Shown here one piece after another: positions 8,844-16,354 of a stretch of 64,000 nucleotides of DNA. Both the position numbers and the translations under genes were made by a program. Location of the stretch: the NCBI GenBank assembly GCA_964523405.1, contig CAZGAQ010000001.1, forward strand, positions 186,001-250,000, written 5' to 3'. This stretch comes from CAZGAQ01 sp964523405. Its GTDB lineage: Bacteria > Planctomycetota > Phycisphaerae > UBA1845 > Fen-1342. The notes below the pieces were generated by a model that saw only the letters and a program-made list of their open reading frames with translations, did not search any database and was not told the DNA's origin. Position 1 is the first letter of the stretch, and every line of letters begins with the position of its first letter.

Positions 8844-10796
8844 ATGTACTGGCATCCGAGCAACCCTTGGCGCTGTTGGGAACGTACGACCCTTGCCGGC
8901 CTGCTCAACGGACCTGACGACCTCCTCGTCCGCGTTGCCCTCTATGACACCCGCAACCGCACCTATCAGTCCGAGTTCCGCTGGCCCGCCCTCGACCGGC
9001 TCGGCCCCAACGACTTCGGCGGCGGCTACGCCCAGGTCACCCTGCGTTTCGGCGATGTCCGCTGGTCGTTCGAGGCCGCGGGCGAACGCGACCGCACGTA
9101 CATCCTCGTGCGTTGCCTGAACCCCGAGCGGGCGGGCGGCATCCGCATCCACCTGGAGACGCTTTTCCAGCGCGAGGGCGGGCAGATCGTCACGCGCGAG
9201 GAAGAAGTCGTCGCACGCCGCCAGCAGAACGCCTGGCGCGTCTGGTCGCCGACGCCGCCGGCCCATCGCACCGGCTCGACCATCACCGCGCCCCTGGCCC
9301 GGCCGTTCTTCGCGATCGTGGAACCAGCGGCGGAGGCCGGGCGGCGGCTGGAGCAGCGCGACGAAGGCCCGCGCGTGCCGGGGCAAGTTACCGACCCGCT
9401 CACGTCGGCCGAGCGCGAGATTGCGGCCAAGGTCGCCGCAGCGCGACGGACGTTCCTGGCCCGCTTCTCGTACGTGCCCGGCGAGTTCTGGTGGGCGTAC
9501 GCTGCGATCGTGTACGGCCTCGGCTGGAACATGATCTGGGCGGCCGACCGGCGCGAGCCGATTCAGGTGTGCAGCCGCGACTGGTGTGTGCACGGCAACT
9601 ACGGCGAGTGGGTGCTGTTCAACTGGGATACGTTCCTGCTGGTGCCCGCGGCCGCGGAGTACGACCCCGAGTTCGCGCACCAGATCGCCCGCCCGCAGCT
9701 CGCGGTGCAGACGCCGGAAGGGCTGGTGCCGGGCGTGGCGAGTCCGTTGGGGGTGTCGGCCGACCGCGGCATGCCGCCGGACGCGAGCTACGGTTTGTGG
9801 AAGGCGTACTTGCGGACGGGCGATCGCTCGTTTGTGGAGCAGTACTACGACCGGCTGTGCCGGTACCACAACTGGTGGCGCCGCAATCGCGACGGCAACG
9901 GCGATGGGCTGCTGGAGTGGGGCAGCAATCCGACGGAGCCGGCGCACCCGCAGTGGCAATCGCACTCGTTCTGGGCGAGCCGCTACGAGACGGGCATGGA
10001 TAACCACCCGATGTGGGACGGCGTGCGGTTCAACCCGGACACCAACACGCAGGAGCAGAGCGACATCGGCCTGACCGCGCTGCACGCGCTGGACGCGCTG
10101 TGCCTGGCGAAGATGGCCGAGCTGCTCGGCAAGAAGGAGGACGCGGCCCGCTTCCACGCTCGCGCGCAGCAGGTCGGCAAGCTGCTGGATCGCGAGCTGT
10201 GGAACGACGACACGGGGCTGTGGCTCAGCCGCGACTGGAACGGCATGTGGAATCCGCACGCCTCGCCGATCTGCATGTACCCCTTCTTCCTGCCGACGAG
10301 CGAACGCCAGCACGTCGAGCGGGCCGTGCGCGACCACCTGTGCAACCCCAAGCGCTTCGGCGGTCGTTACATCATGCCCGTGAGTCCGCGCGACGATCCG
10401 GCCTATCCGGATCAGTACTACGTGCGCGGACGCATCTGGCCGGCGCAGACGATGCTGGTGCACGACGCGCTGCGCGAGCACAACCAGGAGGAGGCCGCGG
10501 CGGAGCTGGCGCGTGGGGCGCTGGAGACGATGAAGCAGGAGTGGCTGGAGGAAGGCCACCTGCACGAGAATTACCACGCGGAGACGGCCGACGGCGACGA
10601 CACGCCGGAGAGCGATCCCTTGTATAGCTTCGGCGTGATGCTGCCGATGGCCGCGTGGCACCACCTGCGCGACGTGAAGCTGGACGGCACGGAGGTGAAG
10701 GCGGAGACGAGCGTCTTGTCGGATTACCTCGACAAGGGCGGAAAGCTGCGGCGGCAGATCGATCCGCGGGAGACGATGGGGGAGCTGGAGGGATAG
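8844..10796 (+). CDS. MGH1-like/GH63-type glycoside hydrolase
   Basis: A 650-residue protein with an N-terminal beta-sandwich and a C-terminal (alpha/alpha)6 barrel. Barrel signatures include VLFNWDTFLLVPAAAEYDP, RNRDGNGDGLLEWGSNP and RYETGMDNHPMWDG. These match the clan that includes GH63 glucosidases, mannosylglycerate hydrolases and glycogen-debranching-like enzymes; the acidic residues in WGSNP/GMDN and later HENYHAETADG are probable catalytic-site positions. No signal peptide is seen, so it is likely cytoplasmic, acting on a glucoside or compatible solute. The ATG at 8844 has CAGGAG about 11 bases upstream. Codon choice is C-ending in the first third and G-ending afterwards. The substrate is unknown. 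Confidence 0.8.
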   Translation: MYWHPSNPWRCWERTTLAGLLNGPDDLLVRVALYDTRNRTYQSEFRWPALDRLGPNDFGGGYAQVTLRFGDVRWSFEAAGERDRTYILVRCLNPERAGGIRIHLETLFQREGGQIVTREEEVVARRQQNAWRVWSPTPPAHRTGSTITAPLARPFFAIVEPAAEAGRRLEQRDEGPRVPGQVTDPLTSAEREIAAKVAAARRTFLARFSYVPGEFWWAYAAIVYGLGWNMIWAADRREPIQVCSRDWCVHGNYGEWVLFNWDTFLLVPAAAEYDPEFAHQIARPQLAVQTPEGLVPGVASPLGVSADRGMPPDASYGLWKAYLRTGDRSFVEQYYDRLCRYHNWWRRNRDGNGDGLLEWGSNPTEPAHPQWQSHSFWASRYETGMDNHPMWDGVRFNPDTNTQEQSDIGLTALHALDALCLAKMAELLGKKEDAARFHARAQQVGKLLDRELWNDDTGLWLSRDWNGMWNPHASPICMYPFFLPTSERQHVERAVRDHLCNPKRFGGRYIMPVSPRDDPAYPDQYYVRGRIWPAQTMLVHDALREHNQEEAAAELARGALETMKQEWLEEGHLHENYHAETADGDDTPESDPLYSFGVMLPMAAWHHLRDVKLDGTEVKAETSVLSDYLDKGGKLRRQIDPRETMGELEG

Positions 10797-10797
10797 C

Positions 10798-10829
10798 TGT
10801 CAGCCATCAGCCGTCAGCCTTCAGCCGGA
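10798..10829. repeat. Short tandem repeat of the CTGACGGCTGA type
   Basis: TCAGCCATCAGCCGTCAGCC continues into TTCAGCC: four copies of a heptamer close to (A/G/T)TCAGCC. The same element in the opposite orientation lies at 12541-12563. Confidence 0.7.
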
Positions 10830-10843
10830 GCGGCGCGTCGCTT

Positions 10844-10895
10844 GCTGGTGCGAGAATCCCTTCTCGCACCCACCCCTGCGGGAATCCCTTCCCGC
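10844..10895. repeat. REP-like double hairpin, left copy flanking the RAYT gene
   Basis: Two adjacent hairpins share the loop TCCC. GGTGCGAGAA/TTCTCGCACC (10847-10870) has a perfect 10-bp stem. GCGGGAA/TTCCCGC (10878-10895) has a perfect 7-bp stem. The whole block recurs in inverted orientation at 11466-11517, just after the transposase gene. Confidence 0.9.
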
Positions 10896-10923
10896 GAGAA
10901 GCGGCCCGCAGTACGCTCTCGTC

Positions 10924-11460
10924 ATGCCACGCTATCGGGCCGATGAGCACTTGCCCTACTTCTGCACGATCACGATCCTCGACTGGCTCCCTGTGCTCAT
11001 CGACGCGCGCTACATCGATCCGGTAGTCGACAGCCTCCGCTTCTGCCGCCGGAACAAGGCGCTGAAGCTCTTCGGCTTCGTTGTCATGCCCAATCACGTG
11101 CATCTCATCGCGTCCTGTGGCGAGCAACTGCAGGAGTTGATGCGTGACTTCAAGCGCTTTACGTCGCGGCAGATTCACGAACGCCTGAAGGCGGACGGGC
11201 GCACGACGCTCTTGTACTGGCTAGAACATGCCACCCAGGAAGCGCGTCGGGCGCATGGGGAGCTCGGTCTGTGGCAGGACGGTTTTCATCCGCAGGCGAT
11301 TTGGTCGCGTGACGTGTTTCAGCAGAAGCTCGACTACCTGCACGCGAACCCGTGCCGCAAGGGGCTCGTTCAGAGGCCGGAGCAGTGGTGGTACAGCTCG
11401 GCGGCGTTCCATGCTGGGGAGCAGGCGTTTTGCCTGGAGATGGATGTGGCGGAGTTCTGA
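10924..11460 (+). CDS. REP-associated tyrosine transposase (RAYT, TnpA-REP/IS200-like Y1)
   Basis: A 178-residue HUH single-strand nuclease of the Y1 transposase superfamily. The fold begins LPYFCTITILDWLPVL. The metal-binding His-x-His pair is in FGFVVMPNHVHLIAS, and the catalytic tyrosine region is FQQKLDYLHANPCRKGL followed by EQWWYSSAAFHAGE, the typical RAYT C terminus. RAYTs are domesticated relatives of IS200/IS605 transposases that cut REP hairpins. The gene is bracketed at 28 bp upstream and 5 bp downstream by inverted copies of a double-hairpin element, the expected substrate, so the unit looks intact. All key motifs are present. The transposon lacks any cargo gene. Confidence 0.9.
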   Translation: MPRYRADEHLPYFCTITILDWLPVLIDARYIDPVVDSLRFCRRNKALKLFGFVVMPNHVHLIASCGEQLQELMRDFKRFTSRQIHERLKADGRTTLLYWLEHATQEARRAHGELGLWQDGFHPQAIWSRDVFQQKLDYLHANPCRKGLVQRPEQWWYSSAAFHAGEQAFCLEMDVAEF

Positions 11461-11465
11461 CGTGG

Positions 11466-11517
11466 GCGGGAAGGGATTCCCGCGAGGGTGGGTGCGAGAA
11501 AGGATTCTCGCACCAGC
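11466..11517. repeat. REP-like double hairpin, right copy (inverted)
   Basis: GCGGGAA/TTCCCGC (11466-11483, loop GGGA) and GGTGCGAGAA/TTCTCGCACC (11491-11514, loop AGGA) repeat the left block in reverse orientation with only a few differences over about 50 bp. Together the two copies form a long terminal inverted repeat around the RAYT gene. Confidence 0.9.
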
Positions 11518-11526
11518 GATACTTCA

Positions 11527-11556
11527 TTGGTCGGGAACTCGCCGCCGGGCTATACT
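11527..11556 (+). promoter_or_regulatory. Candidate sigma-70-type promoter
   Basis: TTGGTC (11527-11532) and TATACT (11551-11556) are separated by 18 bases. The site lies between the right REP copy and the gene starting at 11627. Confidence 0.5.
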
Positions 11557-11626
11557 CCCGCGACCGGCGTCCATTCACATTAGTGTTTGGGTCGCTACCG
11601 CTCGTCTGCCTGCGGAGTGTTCGCAC

Positions 11627-12127
11627 ATGCCGTCGCCTGATGCAGAGGGTCTTCCTGGTGATACGCCCGTCAAGACTCAGGGTCGCGGAACGCGACGGTC
11701 GTTCATCATTCGCGTCGCCGTGTTCCTGGGGCTCGTGATTCTGGTCACCAATCTCTGGCCGGAGTACATCGCACCCCTGCCGTTCCCGTGTCCGCAGCAC
11801 GGGCGCGTCGTCGATGCCGAGACCGGAGAGCCGGTCGCGGGGGCGACGCTGTCGTACTACTGGCAGGTGTGGGACTATCCGATGCTCGACGGTGCCGGCG
11901 ATCGCACCGTGATGGCCGAGGTGACGACCGGCTCGCGCGGTGAGTTTACTCTCGTCAGACCGTCGGCTCGCCGCGGGCTGCTCGAGACGAAAGCGCATCC
12001 ACCGGTTGTGTACGCAGTTGGTTACTGTGAGTTTGCGGCGTCCGATTGGGGACATTCCGAACGCTACGATGCGGGGGAGGTCGTTATTCCGCTCCGTCGG
12101 GCTCAACCGCGCAGGTCCGGTCAATAG
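11627..12127 (+). CDS. Membrane-anchored protein with carboxypeptidase-regulatory-like domain
   Basis: A 166-residue protein with a basic N terminus (GRGTRRSFIIR), one hydrophobic helix (VAVFLGLVILVTNLW) and then an extracytoplasmic domain that opens GRVVDAETGEPVAGATLSYY. That phrase is the signature of carboxypeptidase-regulatory-like/CnaB-like beta-sandwich domains, which usually act as binding or spacer modules. I start at ATG 11627, which puts the anchor at residues 27-42; no good ribosome binding site is visible. It stands alone behind its own candidate promoter. The role is unknown. Confidence 0.6.
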   Translation: MPSPDAEGLPGDTPVKTQGRGTRRSFIIRVAVFLGLVILVTNLWPEYIAPLPFPCPQHGRVVDAETGEPVAGATLSYYWQVWDYPMLDGAGDRTVMAEVTTGSRGEFTLVRPSARRGLLETKAHPPVVYAVGYCEFAASDWGHSERYDAGEVVIPLRRAQPRRSGQ

Positions 12128-12360
12128 GGGGGCGCGGATGCGAGGCGCGTGGTGCTGCCGCTCGCCAATGCTCCCCGCGTGGTACGGCCGCTTGCCACTT
12201 GGCTCCGCCAGGGTGCGACCCGCTCATGCTCGCGGTAACCGCGCATCGTGCACGCAGGCCTCCGAGCGGCCGTGTCCGCGCGCGGGTGCACCGGTCGCTA
12301 TCTCCACGGCCGCGATCCGACGTTTCCGCCCGGCCGCGCGGACAGTGTGTTCCGAGCGTT

Positions 12361-12374
12361 CCCCCCCCCCCCCC
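12361..12374. repeat. Homopolymer tract of 14 C
   Basis: An uninterrupted C14 run in non-coding DNA, the longest homopolymer I saw. It is a likely site of slippage or assembly error. Confidence 0.9.
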
Positions 12375-12540
12375 GGTGCGACGTCGCATGAAGTGGCCGT
12401 GCCACGCCGCCACCGTGAAGGCCACTCGCGGCTCCGGGGGCGTTGGCGCACATCGGAAGACATGCTCAGGCCCGGCTGCGCCGGGAACCTGAGCGTGGCA
12501 CCCGGCGTTCGGCTGCTGATCTCTGACTTCGCCGTTCGCC

Positions 12541-12563
12541 GGTTGGCTGAGGGCTGACGGCTG
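12541..12563. repeat. Heptamer repeat GGCTGA(C/G), inverted relative to 10798-10829
   Basis: TTGGCTGAGGGCTGACGGCT is followed by GACC: three near-identical GGCTGAN units, the reverse complement of the repeat seen before the RAYT gene. Confidence 0.65.
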
Positions 12564-12569
12564 ACCGCT

Positions 12570-12688
12570 TCTCTGTCTTCGTGCCCTTCGTGTCCTTCGC
12601 GGTGAAAGCGTTGTCTAGGAATCTGCATCATCCTAGAATACGACCACACACGTCTCCGCCTTCGCGTCCTCGGCGTCCCTCGCGGTGA
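12570..12688. repeat. Two degenerate direct repeats ending TCGCGGTGA
   Basis: Copy one contains CTTCGTGCCCTTCGTGTCC and then TTCGCGGTGA. Copy two contains CCTTCGCGTCCTCGGCGTCC and then CTCGCGGTGA. They are about 85 bp apart in the same orientation. Function unknown. Confidence 0.55.
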
Positions 12689-12777
12689 GCATCCCGCGTG
12701 CCTCCCCCGCAACGCGAACGGCACGGCCCGCGCGTCGGACCGTGCCGTCGTGAATGCTGCGGACGCAGAAGGCGGGC

Positions 12778-14220
12778 CTACAGCCCGAAGCGCCAGCCTT
12801 CGCGGTACTCCTTGTGGACGTACTGGTTGGCCTCGGGCAGGTTGGTCACCTTCATCGCCTTGCCGTCGTAATCCAGCCGCCGGCCCATGCGCAGGGCGAC
12901 GTTGCCGAGCAGGATCGTCTCGGACATCGGCCCGGCGTAGGCGAAGTTCGACTTGCAGAAGTCCGGCGTCTTCTGGCCTGCGACGGCCATCAACCACTCG
13001 AGGTAGTGGCCCGGCGAGCGCTCGAGGAGCTGCTTGGGTTTGCCGATTTCCTTCATCTTCTTCTCGGGGAAGATGCGGGCGCTGTCGCCATACGCGCCCT
13101 GGCACAGCAGCGACGCCTTGGTGCCGATGAACAGGTTGCCCAATCCGCCGAGGTCGCGACCGAGCTCGAGTTCGGCCGGGATCTTCGGCAGCAGGCCGCC
13201 GTCGTACCAGTAGGCGGTGAAGGCCTTGCGGTCGCCCTGGGCGGGGAATTCCCACTTGACGACGGAGGCCTTGGGGAAGGTTTCGTTGTTGACGGGCGTG
13301 TACGCGAGTGGCTCGATCGCGGTTGGGCAGCCTGGGGCGAGCGACCAGAACACGCCGTCCATGGTGTGGCAAGCCATGTCGCCCAGGGCGCCGGCGCCGA
13401 AGTCCCACCAGCCGCGCCAGGCGAAGGGGTGATAGGTCTTCGTCTTGTGCGGGCGGACCGGGGCGGGTCCGAGCCAGACGTCCCAGTTCAGGTTGTCGGG
13501 CACCGCGTCCTCGCCCTCGGGGCGCTCGAGGCCCTGTGGCCAGATGGGGCGGTCGGTCCAAGAGTGGACTTCAGTGATGTCGCCGAGGGCGCCGCCGTGG
13601 ATCCACTCGTAGATCAGGCGCCAGCCTTCGCCGGCGTGGCCCTGGTTGCCCATCTGCGTGACGAGCTTCGGGTTCTTGGCGGCCAGCTCGGTCAGGCGGC
13701 GCGCCTCCCACGGCGTATGGGTGAGCGGCTTCTGCGTGTAGACGTGCTTGCCGAGCTCCATCGCGATGACGGTGGCCGGGAAGTGGTGGTGATCCGGCGT
13801 ACCGATCATCACGGCGTCGAAGTTCTTGGCCTCCTTGTCGAACATCTCGCGGTAGTCCTGGTAGGCCTTGGCCTGCGGGAAGTGCTCGGCGGCCTTGCCG
13901 TACCGCTTGCTGTCGACGTCGCAGTAGCACGCACACTGCACGCCGTGCTTGGCGGTTTCTTCGAGGTGACCGCCGCCCATGCCGGCGGTACCGATGTAGG
14001 CCAAGCGGACGTCGGGGAACTGCGGGGCCTTTTCTTCTGGTTCTTCCTTCTTTTCCGGTTCCTGAGGCTTGTCGGCCTCCTTGGGAGGTGTCTTGTCGTC
14101 GGCGCGGGCGAGGCTGGCGGCGCCGGCCCAGGTCAGGCCGGTGACGAGGCTGCTTTTGAGAAATCCGCGACGGCTGGTCGCGTCGAGGCGCTTGAGGAAG
14201 TCGAGATCGGGTACGAACAT
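12778..14220 (-). CDS. Gfo/Idh/MocA-family oxidoreductase with Tat-type leader
   Basis: A 480-residue NAD(P)-dependent oxidoreductase of the kind abundant in planctomycetes and often linked to sugar catabolism. The N terminus has SRRGFLKSSLVTGLTWAGAA, a twin-arginine export signal, then a charged Lys/Glu/Pro linker. The Rossmann motif is seen in VRLAYIGTAGMGGGHLEE and the conserved lysine region in HVYTQKPLTHTPWEARRL, with GNQGHAGEGWRLIYEWIHG following. GAGGA is 8 bases before the ATG at 14220, which fixes the start over a GTG five codons upstream. It follows a URO-D-like gene on the same strand after 260 bp. The substrate is not predictable. Confidence 0.88.
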   Translation of the reverse strand: MFVPDLDFLKRLDATSRRGFLKSSLVTGLTWAGAASLARADDKTPPKEADKPQEPEKKEEPEEKAPQFPDVRLAYIGTAGMGGGHLEETAKHGVQCACYCDVDSKRYGKAAEHFPQAKAYQDYREMFDKEAKNFDAVMIGTPDHHHFPATVIAMELGKHVYTQKPLTHTPWEARRLTELAAKNPKLVTQMGNQGHAGEGWRLIYEWIHGGALGDITEVHSWTDRPIWPQGLERPEGEDAVPDNLNWDVWLGPAPVRPHKTKTYHPFAWRGWWDFGAGALGDMACHTMDGVFWSLAPGCPTAIEPLAYTPVNNETFPKASVVKWEFPAQGDRKAFTAYWYDGGLLPKIPAELELGRDLGGLGNLFIGTKASLLCQGAYGDSARIFPEKKMKEIGKPKQLLERSPGHYLEWLMAVAGQKTPDFCKSNFAYAGPMSETILLGNVALRMGRRLDYDGKAMKVTNLPEANQYVHKEYREGWRFGL

Positions 14221-14480
14221 GCTACGGGTCCTCACTGGCTAGAGCCGGCTGTTCCGTCGTCGGGCGGCATCAGCGCTACACCGCCCCGCGGGGTGCGCGG
14301 GCACGCCGCGGTTTGCGGGCGGATGGGACATTGTCCCGCGCCGGGGAGCGGGATGCAACCGGCGGGCGGGCGTGGCCGGGATGCGGCCCCGCGCAGGCGG
14401 CCGGCGTGGCTGTGCCGCGGGACGTTTGCCGACGGGGGGTGCAGGTTGCCCCGGGGCGACGGCATATTGCGTTGCGACTC

Positions 14481-15464
14481 TCAAGAACCGCAGGGGTGGC
14501 CGCGCCAGGCAGGGTAGTTGCCCTCGGCGCGCCAGACCCGCAGCATCAGCTCATAGCGCTCCAGGCGCATGCCGGTATAGACGCAGTTGCTGGTCGAGAA
14601 GATGTACCGGCCGCCGGGCATGCCGTGCCGCAGGGCGTAGCGCGCGGAGGCGACGACCTCATCGTCTGTGCCGGTGTCGAGGAGGCCGCAGTTGACGTTG
14701 CCGATGAGGCAGACGCGGTCGCCGACGCGGCGCTTGAGATCGGCGAGGTCGACGCCGCCCTGCGGGTCGAGCGAGTGGAGGGCGTGGGGTTCACCGAGGA
14801 GCAGGCGGTCGAGGATCGGCAGGATGTTGCCGTCGGTATGCTTGATGACGTACCAGCCCTGGGCGCGGTAGCCGCGGACGAGGTCGGTGAGATACGGGGT
14901 GACGAAGTCGTCGAACATGGCGGGGCTGAGGAAGGAGCCGGTGTTGAAGCAGTAGTCGGAGCAGAGGGCCCAGCCGTCGAGACCGCCGTGCCGGCGGAAG
15001 CGTGCGCCGCGCAGCAGGGCGGTGTCGACGGCCCGCCGGGCGCGGTCCTTCATTTCCTGCGGACGGTGCTTGAGTTGGCGGGCGAAGGCGACCATGCCGG
15101 CGCCGTCGGGTACGGCGTAGGTGGCGTCGCCGTGCTGCATGAGGAAGTACTGCGTGGCGCCGGATTGTTGGCGCACCGCGTCGATCAGGCGGAATTCGTC
15201 GTCCTCGGTGGTCGGGCCGCCGTGAACGAAGATGGCGGAGTGCTCGAAGCGCTGCGCGGTCAGGACGTACAACTCGGCCAGGTCGCGCAAGTGGAGCGTG
15301 CGTTCGGCGGCGGACATCTGGCCCCACTGGCCATAGTTGCGGTGGCAGGGGTGGACGCGGCCGAAGGCTTCCATGGTGAGGAAGAAGACCAGCTCGAAGT
15401 GTGGCACGCGGCCATAGGGCGGGCGACCCGCGAGCGTGTCGATGAAATGCTGGCGCGGGTGCAC
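14481..15464 (-). CDS. Uroporphyrinogen decarboxylase (URO-D)-like family protein
   Basis: A 327-residue TIM-barrel protein related to uroporphyrinogen decarboxylase and corrinoid methyltransferases. Telling segments are the N-terminal PRQHFIDTLAGRPPYGRVPH, FLSPAMFDDFVTPYLTDLV, YVIKHTDGNILPILDRLL and the C-terminal GGRYIFSTSNCVYTGMRLE, where true HemE has GPFILSPGC-like ends. Planctomycetes carry many such paralogues, so haem synthesis is unlikely; a methyl-transfer role is possible but unproven. I start at GTG 15464 because AAGGAG lies 5 bases upstream; the frame stays open further but would overlap the sigma-factor gene. It lies 32 bp downstream of that gene, so the two are probably co-transcribed. 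Confidence 0.75.
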   Translation of the reverse strand: MHPRQHFIDTLAGRPPYGRVPHFELVFFLTMEAFGRVHPCHRNYGQWGQMSAAERTLHLRDLAELYVLTAQRFEHSAIFVHGGPTTEDDEFRLIDAVRQQSGATQYFLMQHGDATYAVPDGAGMVAFARQLKHRPQEMKDRARRAVDTALLRGARFRRHGGLDGWALCSDYCFNTGSFLSPAMFDDFVTPYLTDLVRGYRAQGWYVIKHTDGNILPILDRLLLGEPHALHSLDPQGGVDLADLKRRVGDRVCLIGNVNCGLLDTGTDDEVVASARYALRHGMPGGRYIFSTSNCVYTGMRLERYELMLRVWRAEGNYPAWRGHPCGS

Positions 15465-15496
15465 GGGGGCTCCTTGGTGAGGCGGCGCGATTGTAC

Positions 15497-16063
15497 TCAC
15501 GCGTCGAAGTAGTGTCGCGTGCGCGGGTCGGCGCGCAGCGCGGTGATGGCGTGGTGCAGGCGGGATTTGACGGTACCGAGGGGTACTCCGAGGGCGGTGG
15601 CGATCTCGGCCAAGGGCAGGTCGTCGACGAAACGCATCAGGACGACTTCGCGGTGGGCCGGGGGCAGGTTGGCGAGGATGGCGGTCAAGGGGTGCTCGGC
15701 TGCGCTGGGAGCAGCGCCGCCCGGGTCGGAGTCGGTAGCGGTCGCGGCGAGTTCGGCGGCGTCCGCGTCCTGGAGGAGCTGGGCGCGCCGTTGGCGGCGA
15801 CGCGTCAGGGCGAGGTGCTTCACGGCGGGGTACAGAAACGTGGTGAGGCGTGCGGAGAGTTGAAAACCAGGGAACTTGCGGAGCAGGTAGAGGAAGGTGT
15901 CCTGGAGCACGTCGAGGGCGGTGTCGGCATCGCCGGTGAAGCGGCAGGCGAGACGGAGGACCCAAGCGCGGTAGCGGCGGTAGAGGATCTCGAACGCCCG
16001 TGCGTCGCCGGCATTGGCGGCCGCGATCAGCTCGGCGTCGCTACGGTCCTCGGGGGCTCCCAC
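15497..16063 (-). CDS. ECF-type RNA polymerase sigma factor
   Basis: A 188-residue sigma-70-family factor with region 2 (AFEILYRRYRAWVLRLACRF, then DTALDVLQDTFLYLLRKF) and region 4 (ANLPPAHREVVLMRFVDD, then LAEIATALGVPLGTVKSRL, a clear helix-turn-helix). No region 3 is present, as usual for ECF factors. The only plausible start is GTG 16063; upstream codons in frame give low-complexity Arg/Pro text that does not look coding. There is no Shine-Dalgarno, and a TATACT box ends 6 bases before the GTG, so the transcript may be leaderless. It heads a likely operon with the URO-D-like and Gfo/Idh/MocA genes. No anti-sigma gene is adjacent. Confidence 0.85.
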   Translation of the reverse strand: MGAPEDRSDAELIAAANAGDARAFEILYRRYRAWVLRLACRFTGDADTALDVLQDTFLYLLRKFPGFQLSARLTTFLYPAVKHLALTRRRQRRAQLLQDADAAELAATATDSDPGGAAPSAAEHPLTAILANLPPAHREVVLMRFVDDLPLAEIATALGVPLGTVKSRLHHAITALRADPRTRHYFDA

Positions 16064-16069
16064 GTGGGC

Positions 16070-16075
16070 AGTATA
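16070..16075 (-). promoter_or_regulatory. TATACT -10 box directly before the sigma-factor GTG
   Basis: Reading on the minus strand, TATACT is followed by GCCCAC and then the GTG start. A transcription start 6-8 bases downstream of the box would fall on the start codon. No clear -35 is visible. Confidence 0.45.
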
Positions 16076-16354
16076 ACCGGGTGGGACGGGAGGGGATGCG
16101 CGCCGTGCGGGCGCAGTTCTTGCCGTGGAGCGTCGATGCGTTGGCGGCGGTGAACGTGCGGTCCGCAGAGGCGGCGCGTGGCCGACGGGAGGGGCGCGCC
16201 CGGGGCGAGGAACGCGCAAGTTTGGCGCGATTGCATTTTTCTGCGCGGGGAGGCCGATACACACGGTCTGGCAGGGAGGGAGGTTGCTGCCAAACCTATC
16301 GTTGGATGTGAACCTCGCCCGCTGAGCCGCGGAGTGTATTGGGAGTCGATGCGG

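Larger units (their letters stand above)
12128..12777. other. 650-bp repeat-bearing spacer without a supported gene
   Basis: No open frame here has coding character. The spacer holds a run of 14 cytosines (12361-12374), a heptamer repeat (12541-12563) and two degenerate copies of an element ending TCGCGGTGA (about 12570-12604 and 12656-12688). It looks like a site where short dispersed repeats accumulate. Confidence 0.6.

Noticed and set aside
10798..12777. A classical insertion sequence
   Set aside because: There is no DDE transposase and no target-site duplication around the RAYT unit that I can see; the hairpin flanks fit a REP/RAYT unit better.
15465..15965. N-terminal extension of the URO-D-like frame to 494 codons
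   Set aside because: The extra part overlaps the sigma-factor gene and is Arg/Pro-rich; AAGGAG fixes the start at GTG 15464.
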